DNA of 64,000 nt, taken from Stropharia rugosoannulata. Lineage: Eukaryota; Basidiomycota; Agaricomycetes; Agaricales; Strophariaceae. Positions 10,968 to 21,949 of the stretch are shown in pieces. The position numbers were made by a program, and so were the translations under genes. Within the stretch, counting starts at the first letter, position 1. Each line of letters starts with the position of its first letter. The stretch lies in NCBI GenBank assembly GCA_028532985.1, contig JANCIK010000010.1, positions 62,001-126,000 of the forward strand. Reading direction: 5' to 3'. The notes below the pieces were generated by a model. That model was not told where the DNA came from, did no database searches, and worked only from the letters and a program-made list of their open reading frames with translations.

Positions 10968-12991
10968 ATGGCTTTCCGAGGCGTCAGCAAACTACTCAAA
11001 GTCAAAAAGGAAGAGCGTGCCCTTGCCCGCACTGATCATTTCCATCGACTCCGCCCCGTCTTGGCGCAATATGACATTTTTGAAGACTTGGGCGCCCGCA
11101 ATGCCATGGAGCCTGACGAACTTGCCCAGTTCGAGTCCCTCCGTGAGCAGTTTGGTCTCGCCGTGGAGAAGCACATGTGCGCATTTCCTCGCGATGGTAC
11201 TCATCACGCAGGAACGTGCGAGCTAGCTCTCCTCTTGTCCCTCATGGCCCTCGGTGACGATGATCCCATCTTCGGATGGGATTCTGAAGATATTTCTCGG
11301 CGCGCCGTATGGTTCGCTGAGCCCGAGCTGGCAGCAGTAAGCTCTGTTTCTTTTGACTTTCTTTTCCTTTTGATTTTAAACATGCGCTGATCGCTTCTTA
11401 CAGTTACCTTCTTATAAAATTGCCTTTGCCACCGCTTTTCCTGTGTCATGGTCGCCTGGGGCTCTCCCAGAGCCCCGCATCCAGTACATCCCCCCCGAGT
11501 CGTCTGAGCGCGATGTGGAGATGGCTGAGCCCGAAGCCGAGACCACGGGCTCTCTCGAGACGGTCAGCGCACCCCCACCCGAGCCACTGCACGCCTCGTC
11601 AACTCCGCCACCCCCTTCACCTGACCCAGTGCCTTCTGCGTGCGCCTCGCCAGCTCCTCCTGCCCCTGCCCCTGCGACGCTTGCCAAGCGCAAGCGCGCA
11701 TCTCCTGTCCCCTTATCCAGTCTGCCCGTTCCCCCGGTCCCTAAGGCCAAATGTACGCGCTCTGCCGCTACGACCCCTGGTACAGTACCCCTTCTCACAA
11801 GTCTACGCTTATTGCTTGACGCTTTTTTAGTGGTCCAGGAGGCTGTGGCAGGCCCTTCTCAGCAGCACGCCCCTCCCACCCTTCAAGTGCGCGCATCGCA
11901 TACCAAAGTCGTTCCGGTGAAGGCCACCTCCAGTGAACTAGCTGAGCTGCCCCGCCTTCATGGCATTGATTCTTCCAAGTCCCAGTACCGGTCGACATAC
12001 TGTGTATACAACCTTCTGCCTGGCATTTATCATGCATCTTTGGTGCTGGCTGGCAAACCTCTGCCAGGCGCTATAAGCATGGCTGACCTGCCTCCTGAAG
12101 AGGCGCTGCGCGAGGCCATCGTCGTGCATCTTTTTATTATTTTTATTTTATTTCTTCCTTAGTTCTCATTTGCTTTTCTTTTTAGCCCGGTTTCACCTGC
12201 TCGCTGTGCAAGCGCCCTCAGGACAGTTCCTCTGCTGCCCCTTCCCCAAAGCACCTCTGCATCCTTCGTGGTCCTGGACGGAAGTGTTCCAATTGCCGCC
12301 TAGGTGGCCAAGGCCCTTGCATGCATACCATGACCGGCGCTGAGCTTGACAGTGCGTTGGAAGGTACTTCTGGTTGGCATCGCACCTCCCCCCGTGGTGT
12401 GCGCATCTCCCATTCTTTTCTTCTGTCCCTTATCATCTCCTCCTTTTTTTTTTTTTAGAACTACAGGCCTCTTTTGCCCGTCTCGACGCGTTCCGTCAGC
12501 AAGCGTGCGCAGCAGAAGAAACTCGTTGAGGACTTCAGCATCTTTACTTCGCTGAACTTATTCAGCTTGTGCAGCTCGCGCGGGCTATGGCCGCAACTTT
12601 GCCTACCAACGTCATCATTGGCTCTCGTTTCACTGACTGCAAATCCTTCGACGCCCTCCGTTCTATGGATCTTGAGCAGCTCTGCGCCTCCTACGATGTG
12701 CTCTGCCAACCACTGGACTCCAACCAATCACTCAACTTTTCTCCTTTGTCTTCTTTTTATCACCCTGATCACCCTCCTCAAGATCCTTCCTCCTTTGTCC
12801 CCGCCCCCCAGCCCTCCAAGGCTTCCAAAGTCCATTCCGCGGCCTCCAAAGGCAAAGGCAAAGGCAAAGGCAAGGGCAAGGGCAAAGGCAAAGCTCCTGT
12901 ACGGTCTTACAAGTCTTCCCCCGTCGTCGTCAACGACTCGAGCCCTGAGGCCTCCGCTGAGGAAGAAGATGTCGTTAACATGGAGGCCTAA
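10968..12991 (+). pseudogene. Element B antisense cassette gene g1: Zn2Cys6-like cluster protein
   Basis: Five exons: 10968-11336 (MAFRGVSKLLKVKK...), about 11403-11779 (Pro/Ser-rich with KRKRAS), about 11831-12129, 12186-12363 and 12459-12991. Exon 4 encodes six cysteines spaced CX2C-X16-C-X8-C-X2-C-X7-C (CSLC, C-I-L-R, CSNC), close to a fungal binuclear zinc cluster with one long loop. Exon 5 gives a helical segment (ELIQLVQLARAMAA) and a (Gly-Lys)n tract around 12848-12893, probably nuclear or nucleic-acid binding. A TGA at 12527-12529 interrupts exon 5 where element A has an arginine. It lies on the strand opposite to pol, 555 bp inside the 3' LTR. Likely a sequence-specific DNA-binding protein of the element; the target is inferred, not shown. 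Confidence 0.7.
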
Positions 12992-13389
12992 GTCTTGCTG
13001 CGGGGCGCGCACTTTGGCACTTGTTTTCTCTTCTTATACCTCCCTTTCTTGTGCTCTCCCTTACTATTCTATCTAGCATATGTAGAGTAGTTTTTGTTTA
13101 CTATTATATGCTTTTAATTATTCTCTTGTCTCTCTCCTGTGTGATTTTTAAGTGCTTTATCTCCTAGGGTAGTCCCTAATAGCAAGTTTTCTGTAGTGAG
13201 CGAGTACAAGTGCGATGCGCGCATATGACCAGTGCGCACTTGCAAGTATGTGCCCCCCAATGTCCCGAGCTCTTGATCTCTCTGCCCTATCTCCTTAAGC
13301 TCCTAGATTTATCCTTGCTTGGCTAGGCCATCTCTCCCCCCCACTATAAATTCAACTGTCCCCAGTTGACAGAATCTCTGCCTTCTGCT
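12992..13389 (+). other. Spacer between B g1 and g2 with g2 promoter
   Basis: No gene. It contains B-family motif copies near 13212-13222 and 13230-13236, and at its right end the polypyrimidine/TATAAA/hairpin block described separately. Confidence 0.6.
13333..13367. promoter_or_regulatory. Internal polypurine tract / TATA box / hairpin of element B
   Basis: On + the order is CTCCCCCCC, ACTATAAATT (TATAAA 13345-13350), then hairpin CAACTG-TCCC-CAGTTG; the g2 ATG follows at 13390, 40 bp after TATAAA. On - it is a polypurine tract TAGTGGGGGGGAGAG almost equal to the LTR-adjacent one at 10413. Conserved with element A. Confidence 0.6.
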
Positions 13390-13869
13390 ATGGCTCTCTG
13401 ATATCAGCGCACCACTGTGGCTCGCCAATTTACTGCTATATTGAGACAACTCGCCGTTCATGCGGAGCTTGCAGAGGACTGCAACAACAGCCCTTTTCAC
13501 TTTCCTCTACAATCTGCTCAGTCCCTTGTGCGCGCATTGGTAACTTCTCAATTTCCTGCAAGCGCTCCTTCTGCTGACGTTTTCCTCCAGGATCGGATTA
13601 CACTGCCTTTGCGTTTTATCGACTTCAACCGCCAATTCCTGCCTTTAGTCATGACGATTGTGTTATACGAAGGCCGCGCTCAGCGCAGATTTAGCGATGA
13701 TCATTTCGATGCGCGCATGCTCAGTAACGCCGCTCTTCACTTTCTCGATCGGTACAGCCATCTTGGCATGCCTTTTCACAACCTCCCACCTTCTGAGCCA
13801 ACAGGACCCACCGTTCTAGACGTAGATCCCGATGCCGCCCTTGTAGTAGACGATATTAGCTACGATTGA
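13390..13869 (+). pseudogene. Element B antisense cassette gene g2
   Basis: Homologue of A g2. Translation from ATG 13390 meets TGA at 13399-13401 (Met-Ala-Leu-stop-Tyr-Gln), where A has an arginine, so this copy is nonsense-mutated; it is open from 13402 on. Exon 1 ends at LVRAL, the intron 13540-13590 (51 bp, GTAACT...CTCCAG) is at the same codon as in A, and exon 2 runs DRITLPLRFIDFNRQFL ... FSDDHFDARML ... DVDPDAALVVDDISYD. No known domain. An internal Met start just after the stop could rescue translation, but the A copy argues for the upstream start. Confidence 0.7.
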
Positions 13870-13939
13870 GCCCGCGCGCCTTTCTGATGGACGGTCTTGT
13901 AATATATATGGTCCAGCAATGACCCTGTCTTTTATCATC

Positions 13940-14489
13940 ATGCCCTCCCTTAATACCGAAAGTAATCTCCTTCAGCGCGCGAGGTCTGATCCTTCCTTCC
14001 TGCGCTTAGCTGCTCTACCCAAGCGGGCGCTAGCTGATATTCCGCTTGATGACCATGAGCGCGTCTGCCGCATCTACATAGGCGCCCTTCACTTTGTTCT
14101 TGAGTCTGCGACTGAACCGCTGCTTCCCATGACCATCTGCCTAGACATGATGCGTCATGTTCAAGACCATGCGGTGCGCGTATGTCCCCCTTTGCTACCG
14201 TTCTCATGCACCGTTCTGACATCCTTTGCAGCGGGCTTTGGCGCTGACCGAAGCTACCTGCCACTCGCCCCGCATCTTGCACTTGTGCGCTCAACTTCAC
14301 TATAGCGAGCTTGTCCTCCGCTTGTGCGGCACTACCAATGCTGAGCGCTACGGCACCCTCCCTCACTCTGAACACTTCCAACAACTTCATTATGTCGCCC
14401 AGGTCTTTTATCAGGAGGAATTCTTTCCTGTAAGCCTCTTCTTCCCATGCGCTGCGCTGACCCTGACAATCACTTCTTAGGATGTTTAA
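13940..14489 (+). CDS. Element B antisense cassette gene g3
   Basis: Starts MPSLNTESNLLQRAR at 13940, 71 bp after g2. Exon 1 ends at VQDHA before donor GTGCGCG; exon 2 (RALALTEATCHSPRIL ... VAQVFYQEEFFP) follows a CAG acceptor near 14231; donor GTAAGC and acceptor TTAG lead to the two-codon exon Asp-Val-stop (stop 14487-14489). The same structure is present in A g3. I saw no nonsense codon in the exons. Helical protein with a conserved RVCRIYI.ALH block and no recognised domain. Its first intron donor overlaps a B-family GCGCG motif. Confidence 0.7.
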
Positions 14490-14987
14490 TTCCCGAACTG
14501 ACACTCTGCTGTCTTTTCATTGATAATTATCTATACTCATAGCTAGCATCTATTTCTTGGTACATGTGTCATGACCCTGTATTTGAAATAAGCCTGTCGG
14601 GTAACATTGTTATGCATTTTCGGCATCAATTCCCAAAGCGGACATCATTTTGCCAAACGGGGAAAGACCTGCATCTCCCTTGATGCGCGCACCCTTTTGC
14701 TGCGATGCGCGCACGGTCCTCCTATCTCTTGTTGCTATATGGGATCTTGTATTCAGGTCCCTTCCACCCCACTCAATCTCCGTGAATGTAACGTCGGACA
14801 GATGTAGCCCTGTGCTATGACCCATCTGGACTTCTTGTAAAGTCCCTCCTTTCTTAACTCCTTGGGCCTGCTGCTCGGTCGGTCACCAGCTGCGCGCAGC
14901 GCTGATCAACCCGGTGAATGCTATATAAGCGCTCGTCGTTTCTGTATGAGCGCATCGCATTTTATTCCTACTTTCTCAACCACCACT
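14490..14987 (+). other. Spacer between B g3 and g4
   Basis: No supported gene. B-family motifs occur near 14683-14690, 14703-14711 and 14891-14899. A CTATATAAGC block near 14921-14930, about 60 bp before the g4 ATG, is a plausible TATA box for g4. Confidence 0.5.
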
Positions 14988-16936
14988 ATGGCTACTACTC
15001 ATGCTCCTCTTTTTAACTTCACCAATGTCAAGCATTAGCTCTCGCTGATCCAGGACATTCGTGGGTTGGCCTCTGCTACTCCTGCAAATTACACTGGCAG
15101 CTTGGAGCTGCTTGCTGCTGATTTGGTGCGCGCATTGCGTGGTTCCTTTGTTGTATGTTACTGACTTCGTCTGGCACGATTGCAGAACCGCTGGCGCGAC
15201 GCGCACAGCGGTATCACTCATGTTATAAACAACAATGAAGCTATCGAGATCCTCAATGAGACTCGCACCATACTCGTGGTCACAAAAAGTAACGGTCACA
15301 TACCATTTTTCCACGGGTTGACCTCCTCCTACTTCCGACATTTTACAAGTATATTTCATTTTAACATCAATTTTGAGCCACAAAAACTTGTAATTAAATA
15401 GATTAATTTAATCCCTACATAAAACAAAAATTAAATTATTGTATGACTATTTTTTGTCTCCATAATAGCCTGCACACGCTGAGGCGTTTGTAGAATGTAC
15501 TTGTTGATCTTTTTGATTGGTAATTCTTCCTGTGCGGCTTGGACTGCGTGTTTGAGTGCATCAACTGAGTTTACCAAAGGTTGAGAGAAAACAATAGCCT
15601 TGAAGTCATGCCAAACTGGCTCAATTTTCATTTAAATTGAGTTTACTTTGCAATAATCTTCCTTGCAGTGACAATTGGAATGTTTGTTGCTTCAGCTGCG
15701 GGTTTTGCTGTTTAATTGACCAAAACACATCTGATTAATTAGTTCTTTTTGGGAGTATCATGCTCATTATGTATAGTAATTACAGAGGACATTTTGTAGT
15801 ATAGGAGTATGTAATTGTAGAGATATGAAGTGGATTGTGCATCGTGAATCCGAGTGAAGACGCAATGATGAAATCATGTGACCGTTACTTTTTGTGACCA
15901 CGAGTATATACGTCGCTCGAGGCTGATCACCACATTCGCTCCTTCTCCCCTGCCGCCAACGCATTTATCAACTTGCATGAACAAGTCCTCAAGGCCACGG
16001 CTGCCGCTTCTCGTCAGCGCACCCATACCCCTACTGGACCTGTGTGCTCATCTTCCTCTCCTAACCCTTTCTATACTTAATCCCCTTTTTGGTGCGCAGC
16101 GCAACGTTCGCGTTCTGACGTGTTCCACAACTGCGGACCTTGAGACTGCCTCCGCACCTGGAGGTACTACATCCCCTGACTCTGACGACGACAAGGTGTG
16201 GCTAACCTTAGTTTCTTTACCAGACATCACTAACATGCAACTTTACATGCTCCTCAAAAAGATGGCCCTCGACGATAAGGTTGAAGCCGTGACTGAGGGA
16301 GGTCCTCCCAGCAGGCAACATACACCCGAGCCAAGTCCTAACAAGAAGCGCGCCGCGCCGCCTGATACCCCCAAACAAGTGTGTGTTTGACTTGTCTCCG
16401 CTGCGCGCACTTAGATTCTTATAGAAATACCAGCGCGAGCACGGAGACACTCCTGGTTACCGCTCTCGTCCCCTTGGTCGAGGCATGACTTATCGTCAGA
16501 CCGAGCTTCGTCGCTCCTTCCGTGATGCCGCCGCAGGTGAGGCCTCTCCTAAGAAAGCCAGGCTGGGCTCAGAGGGTGTTCCTACGTTTCCCGACTCTCC
16601 TTTTATTATGCAAGGTGCGCGCACCGCACCATTTTCTTACTGATCTCGTCTAATTATTCTCCCTCAGGCACTTCTCTCGTTTTGGACGACGACAAGGTTA
16701 ATGCTTGTCTTGACGCCGCCGCTAACCTCCTCAAGGAACCCCTCAACATAGGTAATCCTTCCGAGTTGGTGACGCACCGCCTCATCGGCGATTTACAGGC
16801 TGAGATCATTTGTGATCTCCACAAGGTCGACTTCATCCTCAAGCGCCACGCACTCCTCGTCGAGCAGCTTGTCATCTTGCAGTGCAGCCTCGACGTTACT
16901 GGTGTTGCCGCCACCGAGGACAAACCTGCCCAGTAG
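14988..16936 (+). pseudogene. Element B antisense cassette gene g4 (decayed, interrupted)
   Basis: Homologue of A g4 (1381-2698). Exon 1 starts MATTHAPLFNF at 14988 but has a TAG in VKH-stop where A has Gln. The intron with donor GTGCGC is followed by NRWRDAHSGITHVINNNEA; this exon is broken at 15271 by a 632-bp Tc1/mariner fragment and has a two-base loss after it compared with A. Later exons (DLETASAPGGTTSPDSDDDK; QLYMLLKKMALDDKVEA; PDTPKQ; ...SPFIMQG; DDDKVNACLDAAANLL to EDKPAQ) keep the A exon order and intron positions, with donors GTGTGG and GTGCGC. Stop at 16934-16936, 128 bp from the convergent pol stop. Clearly once the same gene as in A; now dead. Confidence 0.75.
15271..15906 (-). 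mobile_element. Tc1/mariner deletion derivative
   Basis: Element 15273-15904 (632 bp) flanked by TA on both sides. Its 29-bp terminal inverted repeats begin CTCGTGGTCACAAAAAGT and are perfect. Inside on the - strand (15631-15431) is a C-terminal Tc1-like transposase remnant ending in the family-typical PQRVQAIM...SHT. The rest of the transposase is deleted, so it is a non-autonomous, MITE-like copy. It inserted in an exon of cassette gene g4. Confidence 0.88.
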
Positions 16937-17064
16937 CTAGCCGGGCTCAAGGTGCGCTGCGCGCCTTAAAGGGGGCGTCTGTAGCTAGCTCTCTTCGTAT
17001 TCCCCATCTTCTTTACCCAATATATTATTTTGTGGTCACTTTTCTTCCTACGGTGCTCGCATAT

Positions 17065-20000
17065 CTAAGTGTCTTCTTTGCCCCAGTCATCATCATCATC
17101 TTCATCTTCTTCTACTGTAAGCGCACCGCTACCCGAGGGTACACCAGGCTCGTCAAAGATATAATCTTTGGGAATAGCTGGCTCGTAATCCGGCGCCTCT
17201 AACATTTTAGCGAGGTTCTCCTTGGTCTGATCAATTATATCATCCAAGCCGTCCAGTAAGCGCAGCTGCCTTCGTGCAAAGTAAGGAATGAGGCGGAACG
17301 CCGCCACCTTATCCTTCAACACAGAGCCATCCATCTCTGCCACTAAGTATGCTCCACCATCTTTTCGTGCGATAACGATGTAAGGCCCGTTCCATCGTGC
17401 GAGCATCTTACGGTTCAGACTGGATTCTATGCCTGAGTTCCTCATTAACACCACGTCTCCTGGCTTAAACACATAGTCACGGATTTTAGCCGAGTGCTTC
17501 TTTTCAAATGCCCTGATCGCATCTCTTTTCGTCTTTGATACTCGTGCGCGCATCTCCTCTACTGTGTCACGATGTTTGGCTAGTGCGCGCGCGCGATACC
17601 CTACTAACTCCTCCATAGTCAGTACACGATCTGGTAGTTTCACCAGCCAAGTCACTTCTGCTATGTTGAATGGTAGTATGGGGTGCGTGCCCGTTACCAT
17701 AAAGAATGGGGAACACCCGAATCCTCGTTGCACAGTGATACAATCAGCCCACAACACATGGTAGAAGAATCTACTCCAACGCTTGTGCGTGCCTTCTGTC
17801 CCTCCACACGCTTTCCACAACATCTGTCTTATGTCCCAATGGGGACGCTCTATTTTTCCATTTGCTTGTGAGTTGTACGCTGAGATGGTAATCCCTGTAA
17901 TCCCATACTTCTTTTCTAAATACTTAAGCGCTGTGCGGAACGGTCCACCATTGTCTGTGATGATCTCTTGCAGACAGCCCCAACGGCAGATAATGTCCTC
18001 GAATATCCACTGCGCTATCGCACGGGCATTCTCTTTCTTTAATGGTCGTCCTTCCGCCCATGAGCTCAGTGCACATCTTCCGTGCACTATGTAATTATAC
18101 CCATTGGAGGCCGGGGACATGTGCATAGTATCCGTGTGTAGTTGCTGGAAGATAGACAGCGTGTGTGTCTCGGTGCGCGGAATCTGGATGATCGTCTTCT
18201 GCCTTAACTGACAGACATGACATGTTTTCACATACCAGTAGACATCCCTTTCCAACTCAGGCCACCAGAAGCGCTCCATCAGCAGTTTGCGCGTAGCGTA
18301 CGCTCCTCTGTGCCCCAAGTTGTCATGCGCTGAGCGCAGCATGCGTGTCCGCTGCACCTGATCTATCACCAACTTATGCGCGTCATCTATGGATCTCCGG
18401 TACATCCGCCCACCCTTGTCTAAGAAGAAGTTACGAGCATTCCTCGTAAAGTTCTGATATTCTCGCTCCGTCATGCCTTTAGGCCTAGTGGTTGGATTCT
18501 GCAACCAGTAGCGTATCATCGGCAATTTCTCATCCATATCTTTTCCTGCAGACGTCCGGTTGGGCTCATCGTACTCTTCATCCTCCAGCTCCTCTATTCA
18601 GGAGTCGGGTATCGCATGCGCGAGTATGAATTTCTCTAAGTACTCGCGCTGCATGAGCGGCACACTCTCTTTCTGTATGAAGTCCCGCACGGCCCGCTTT
18701 TCCGCTTCCGTCTCTTTCCGTGCGTGCTCGAGCTCCTGCTGGAAACAGCCTATAGAGCGCGCTTCTGGTAACTTGCGCGCAGTGGGACCTTCAAACAACT
18801 CGTTGAGGAGTCTGGTGTATAGATACCCACCACGATCATCGATCTGTTCTTTGAATTCTTCAAAGTCCAGGGGATCTGGGTCATCTTCATAGACTTTCTC
18901 ATATTCAAGCGGTCCCACCTCCTGATCATCATCTTCTTCAGAGTGCGCGTACGCCTCATCTCCCGGTTGCCCTTCCCTGCGCGATAAACCATCTGCACCG
19001 AAAGTCTTTCCTGCAACATGTTTCAACTGGAAGTGATACATAAGTATTTTATCTATCCAGCGATTAATAGTTGCATTAGGGCCCATGCCCGGATTATCCA
19101 ACATGCCCTTCAAGTACTTGGCATCTGTTTCCACCACCAGCTTGCGCGCACTGATGAGCCAATAATAACAGGCTTGTAGCGCATGTAAGAGTCCATACAA
19201 CTCCCGTTTGGGCTGTGAGAAGCGCTGCTCGCGTTCCGTTAGCAGTATTGATCCGAAGCGCGCATATACCCTCTTCTTCGAATCTTGTGGGTCCTGCTGG
19301 TAAATATAGAATCCTACTGCTCGCCATGATGTGTCTACAGCCAAAGTAATCGGCCCTGGCAATGTGTAGTCCAGCGGTTTCATGCAATGTGCGTTGCGCG
19401 CACCGTCTTTCAGCGAGTCCATGCTAGCTTGCTGAGCGGGCCCCCACTCAAAGGGCTCTTTCCCACGCAATAGCCGCTGTATGTGCTCTGCGCGCTTCGC
19501 ATAGTCTGAGATGTAAATACGTAGCAGACCCATTGTACCCATGAATGCGCGCACATCACTGATGTTCTTGCATGGCCCCTAATTGAGGATTGCATGCACT
19601 TTATCAGATGCTGGCTTTCGCCCTTCATATGTGCACAAGTGCCCCACCACTACTATCTCAGCCGCACACAGTATGGACTTCTTTCCACTAAATGTTCCTC
19701 CCGAGTACTTCATGCGCTGCATGATTCTGTTGACATTCAACATGTGCTCCCATACAAATCTCCTTATTCCCTTATTCTCTGGTATTGTCTCGTATCCTCC
19801 TCCTTCTAACTCATAGCGCGTTTTAGGTCCCCTAATAGGTACATTGTCTATATAGGGCTCTGTAACTTCAGGTATTTCATCGCATAATATATATGCGACA
19901 TCCTCGTGAAAGATGGGCACGGAGTTCGTCCATCCCATAGGTAGGGTTACTAAGCACAGCGCACCAAACGGCGTCTGGAATGTGGTCAGGTCTCTAGAGG

Positions 20001-20794
20001 ACTCAGCTAACAGCCGCTCATCGTACCCAACATACAAGTCCAGGATGCCACCACATGCGCGCCCTGCAAAGTGTTCTGCTAGACTCTCCGCCGCTGGAGG
20101 TAGTCCTGAATGTGCAATGGTTACCGCATTTAACGGTTCAAGACTGTGCACAATTCTGAACAAGACCCCGTCCTTCTTAGTCACTGTAAACCAGCGCAAC
20201 TGGTACGACGAGCTCGAGGGCTCATACATGCCTGCGCAAATCTTGGTGGCGATGAATTCACATACACGCTCATACATCCCAGGTGGTATCGGAATGTTTT
20301 TCAATACCCAAGGCATGTGCTCTACAGTGGGAATATCTACTGGAGGGAAGAAGTCCGTATGGAATCTACCCTTCTCTGTGTCATCCCACGCGAACGCCTC
20401 ATTCTGTTGCATGAAGACTTGATGCACCAACTTGCGCTCCTTGGACCACAGGAAATCCCCTTCATGCGCCTTGTCAATCCCTTCCATGCACTCAGCAGTG
20501 TACCGACCTGTAGGTACGAAGTCTGGCAGACGTGGTGACAATTGCGGCATGTCCTTTAGTGGGTCTCCTTTTATCTCCCTCAATATTCTAAACTTCTCTG
20601 GTAAATCTTGATAGACGGGCCTGACCTTCTCAGCCACTGGCTTATACTTCTTTCCTGCAAGTACCGTAACCGTTGTGGCATTCTTGCCAGTCAAGTGTTT
20701 ACACATTACTCCTTGTCTTTTACTAGGGACCTGTTCCTCGTGCAATGCGCAGAACTGCCCTCTAGGTTCTCCTTTGACTACTTCCTCCTTGCGC
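17065..20794 (-). pseudogene. Ty3 element B pol: RT, RNase H, integrase
   Basis: Downstream part of Pol, continuing from 32117 across the nested element C. 20794-19579: reverse transcriptase (KYKPVAEKVRPVYQDLPEKFR, YEPSSSSYQLRWF, PMGWTNSVPIFHEDV, EPYIDNVPI). The catalytic YxDD is YIDN: the second Asp has become Asn, as expected from a C-to-T at CpG on the + strand. A TAG at 19579-19581 replaces Trp in NWGPCKN. 19554-18601: RNase H (ITLAVDTSWRAVGFYIYQ, RELYGLLHALQ, VETDAKYLKGML). TGA at 18598-18600. 18537-17065: intact integrase (H..H, CHVC, D/D/E) with an acidic tail. It converges with cassette gene g4. It cannot make a full Pol. Confidence 0.92.
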
Positions 20795-21759
20795 TGTGAG
20801 GGGCTGGGGCTGGCCCCTCGTGAAAACAAGAAAAACCATAAGGTTTAGAAAATAGATACACAAGAAGCAACATATCTGCCCTAACGATCGGAAACTACTA
20901 TCGGAAACTGAAAGAACAAGAAGAAGCACGAAATATGAAGACTGAGATATGAAGATGCAAGTTTATTCAAAGATATGAAATATGTACATGATGAAACAAG
21001 AAGACAAGCACAAGGAAGACTCAAGATGTTATTACAACTTAATGGCAGATCAAGAAAGACAACAGCATCAGAGCAATATTGGACTTCTGATGCCGACAAC
21101 ATCAGATCAATATTAACAATCTGATGTAACTATGGACCCACAAGGAAGTCAATCACATGGAAATACTCATACATACAACCTGGGACAAAAATGGTGACGG
21201 ATTCCAACGATATGCAAGGGTTTCCGACGACATGCAGGCGTGTGGTAGCAGAAAGCAGAAGAATCTTGACACAAACACAAGGGACATAGGTGTGGAAAGA
21301 GGGTTGGAGGAGATGTATGTTTAGGGGTGAACATGGAGATGATCCGGCCACAGGAAGATTTCTTGTGCTTGGGCTTGGTTTCTGAAGATAAGGAAAATTG
21401 TGGCCAAGATATGAAGCATGCTGTAGAGCAGCATGGTTTCCGACGAGATAAAGTCAGCACGGGCGGTCGGATCTTCGTGGATGTATAAGGTACGATCTGG
21501 ACATGGCAACCAGACAGGTATTTAAGGAGTAGAATATCTCTGTACTTCTCTAGCTTCCATCAGGGTTAAATTCTACCTACACACATCATACCAGTTCGCA
21601 TCGGAAACCGTTGTTTAAACCTCGTACACTGGAAGCTCCTTGTTTTAAAACAAGTAAAACCTTTTCAACGTGCTATCGTTGTACACACATTGCCTTCGCA
21701 CATTGTGAACTATAGAGACAGGCTTTTCAGACCAGTCCTACCCAACTTCGCACCTCACA
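20795..21759 (+). repeat. 5' LTR of element C
   Basis: 965 bp. A TATTTAAG box near 21519-21526 is a plausible TATA element. It contains five TCGGAAA/TTTCCGA motifs (near 20886, 20900, 21221, 21435, 21604). It differs from the 3' LTR by roughly ten substitutions or indels, most of them in the first 130 bp; over that part the 3' LTR and the solo LTR at 52414 agree with each other. Confidence 0.95.
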
Positions 21760-21762
21760 ACG

Positions 21763-21780
21763 TGGAGCCCACCGCAAGGG
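21763..21780 (+). other. Probable primer-binding site of element C
   Basis: Immediately downstream of the 5' LTR (three bases after its CA end) is TGGAGCCCACCGC, which starts with TGG as expected for pairing with the CCA end of a tRNA. I cannot assign the tRNA without a database. Confidence 0.55.
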
Positions 21781-21949
21781 TCTACAGTTCACTATAGATC
21801 CGTCTGTTCCAGACCGTTGGATAACTTGTCAACTTGCTGCAGAATTTGCTATACCCCTACAACCTCCTGAAGCGCCCATCAAGAGAAGAAGGAAAAGACC
21901 GACACCGTCAGGAAGCCAAATATCTTCAGTACTCAGCCATATATCGGAA

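Noticed and set aside
21130..21509. ORFs of 60-113 codons repeated in the three C LTR copies (also 31488-31866 and 52664-53043)
   Set aside because: They recur only because the LTR recurs; single-base indels between LTRs change the frame without any sign of selection, and the LTR function does not need them.
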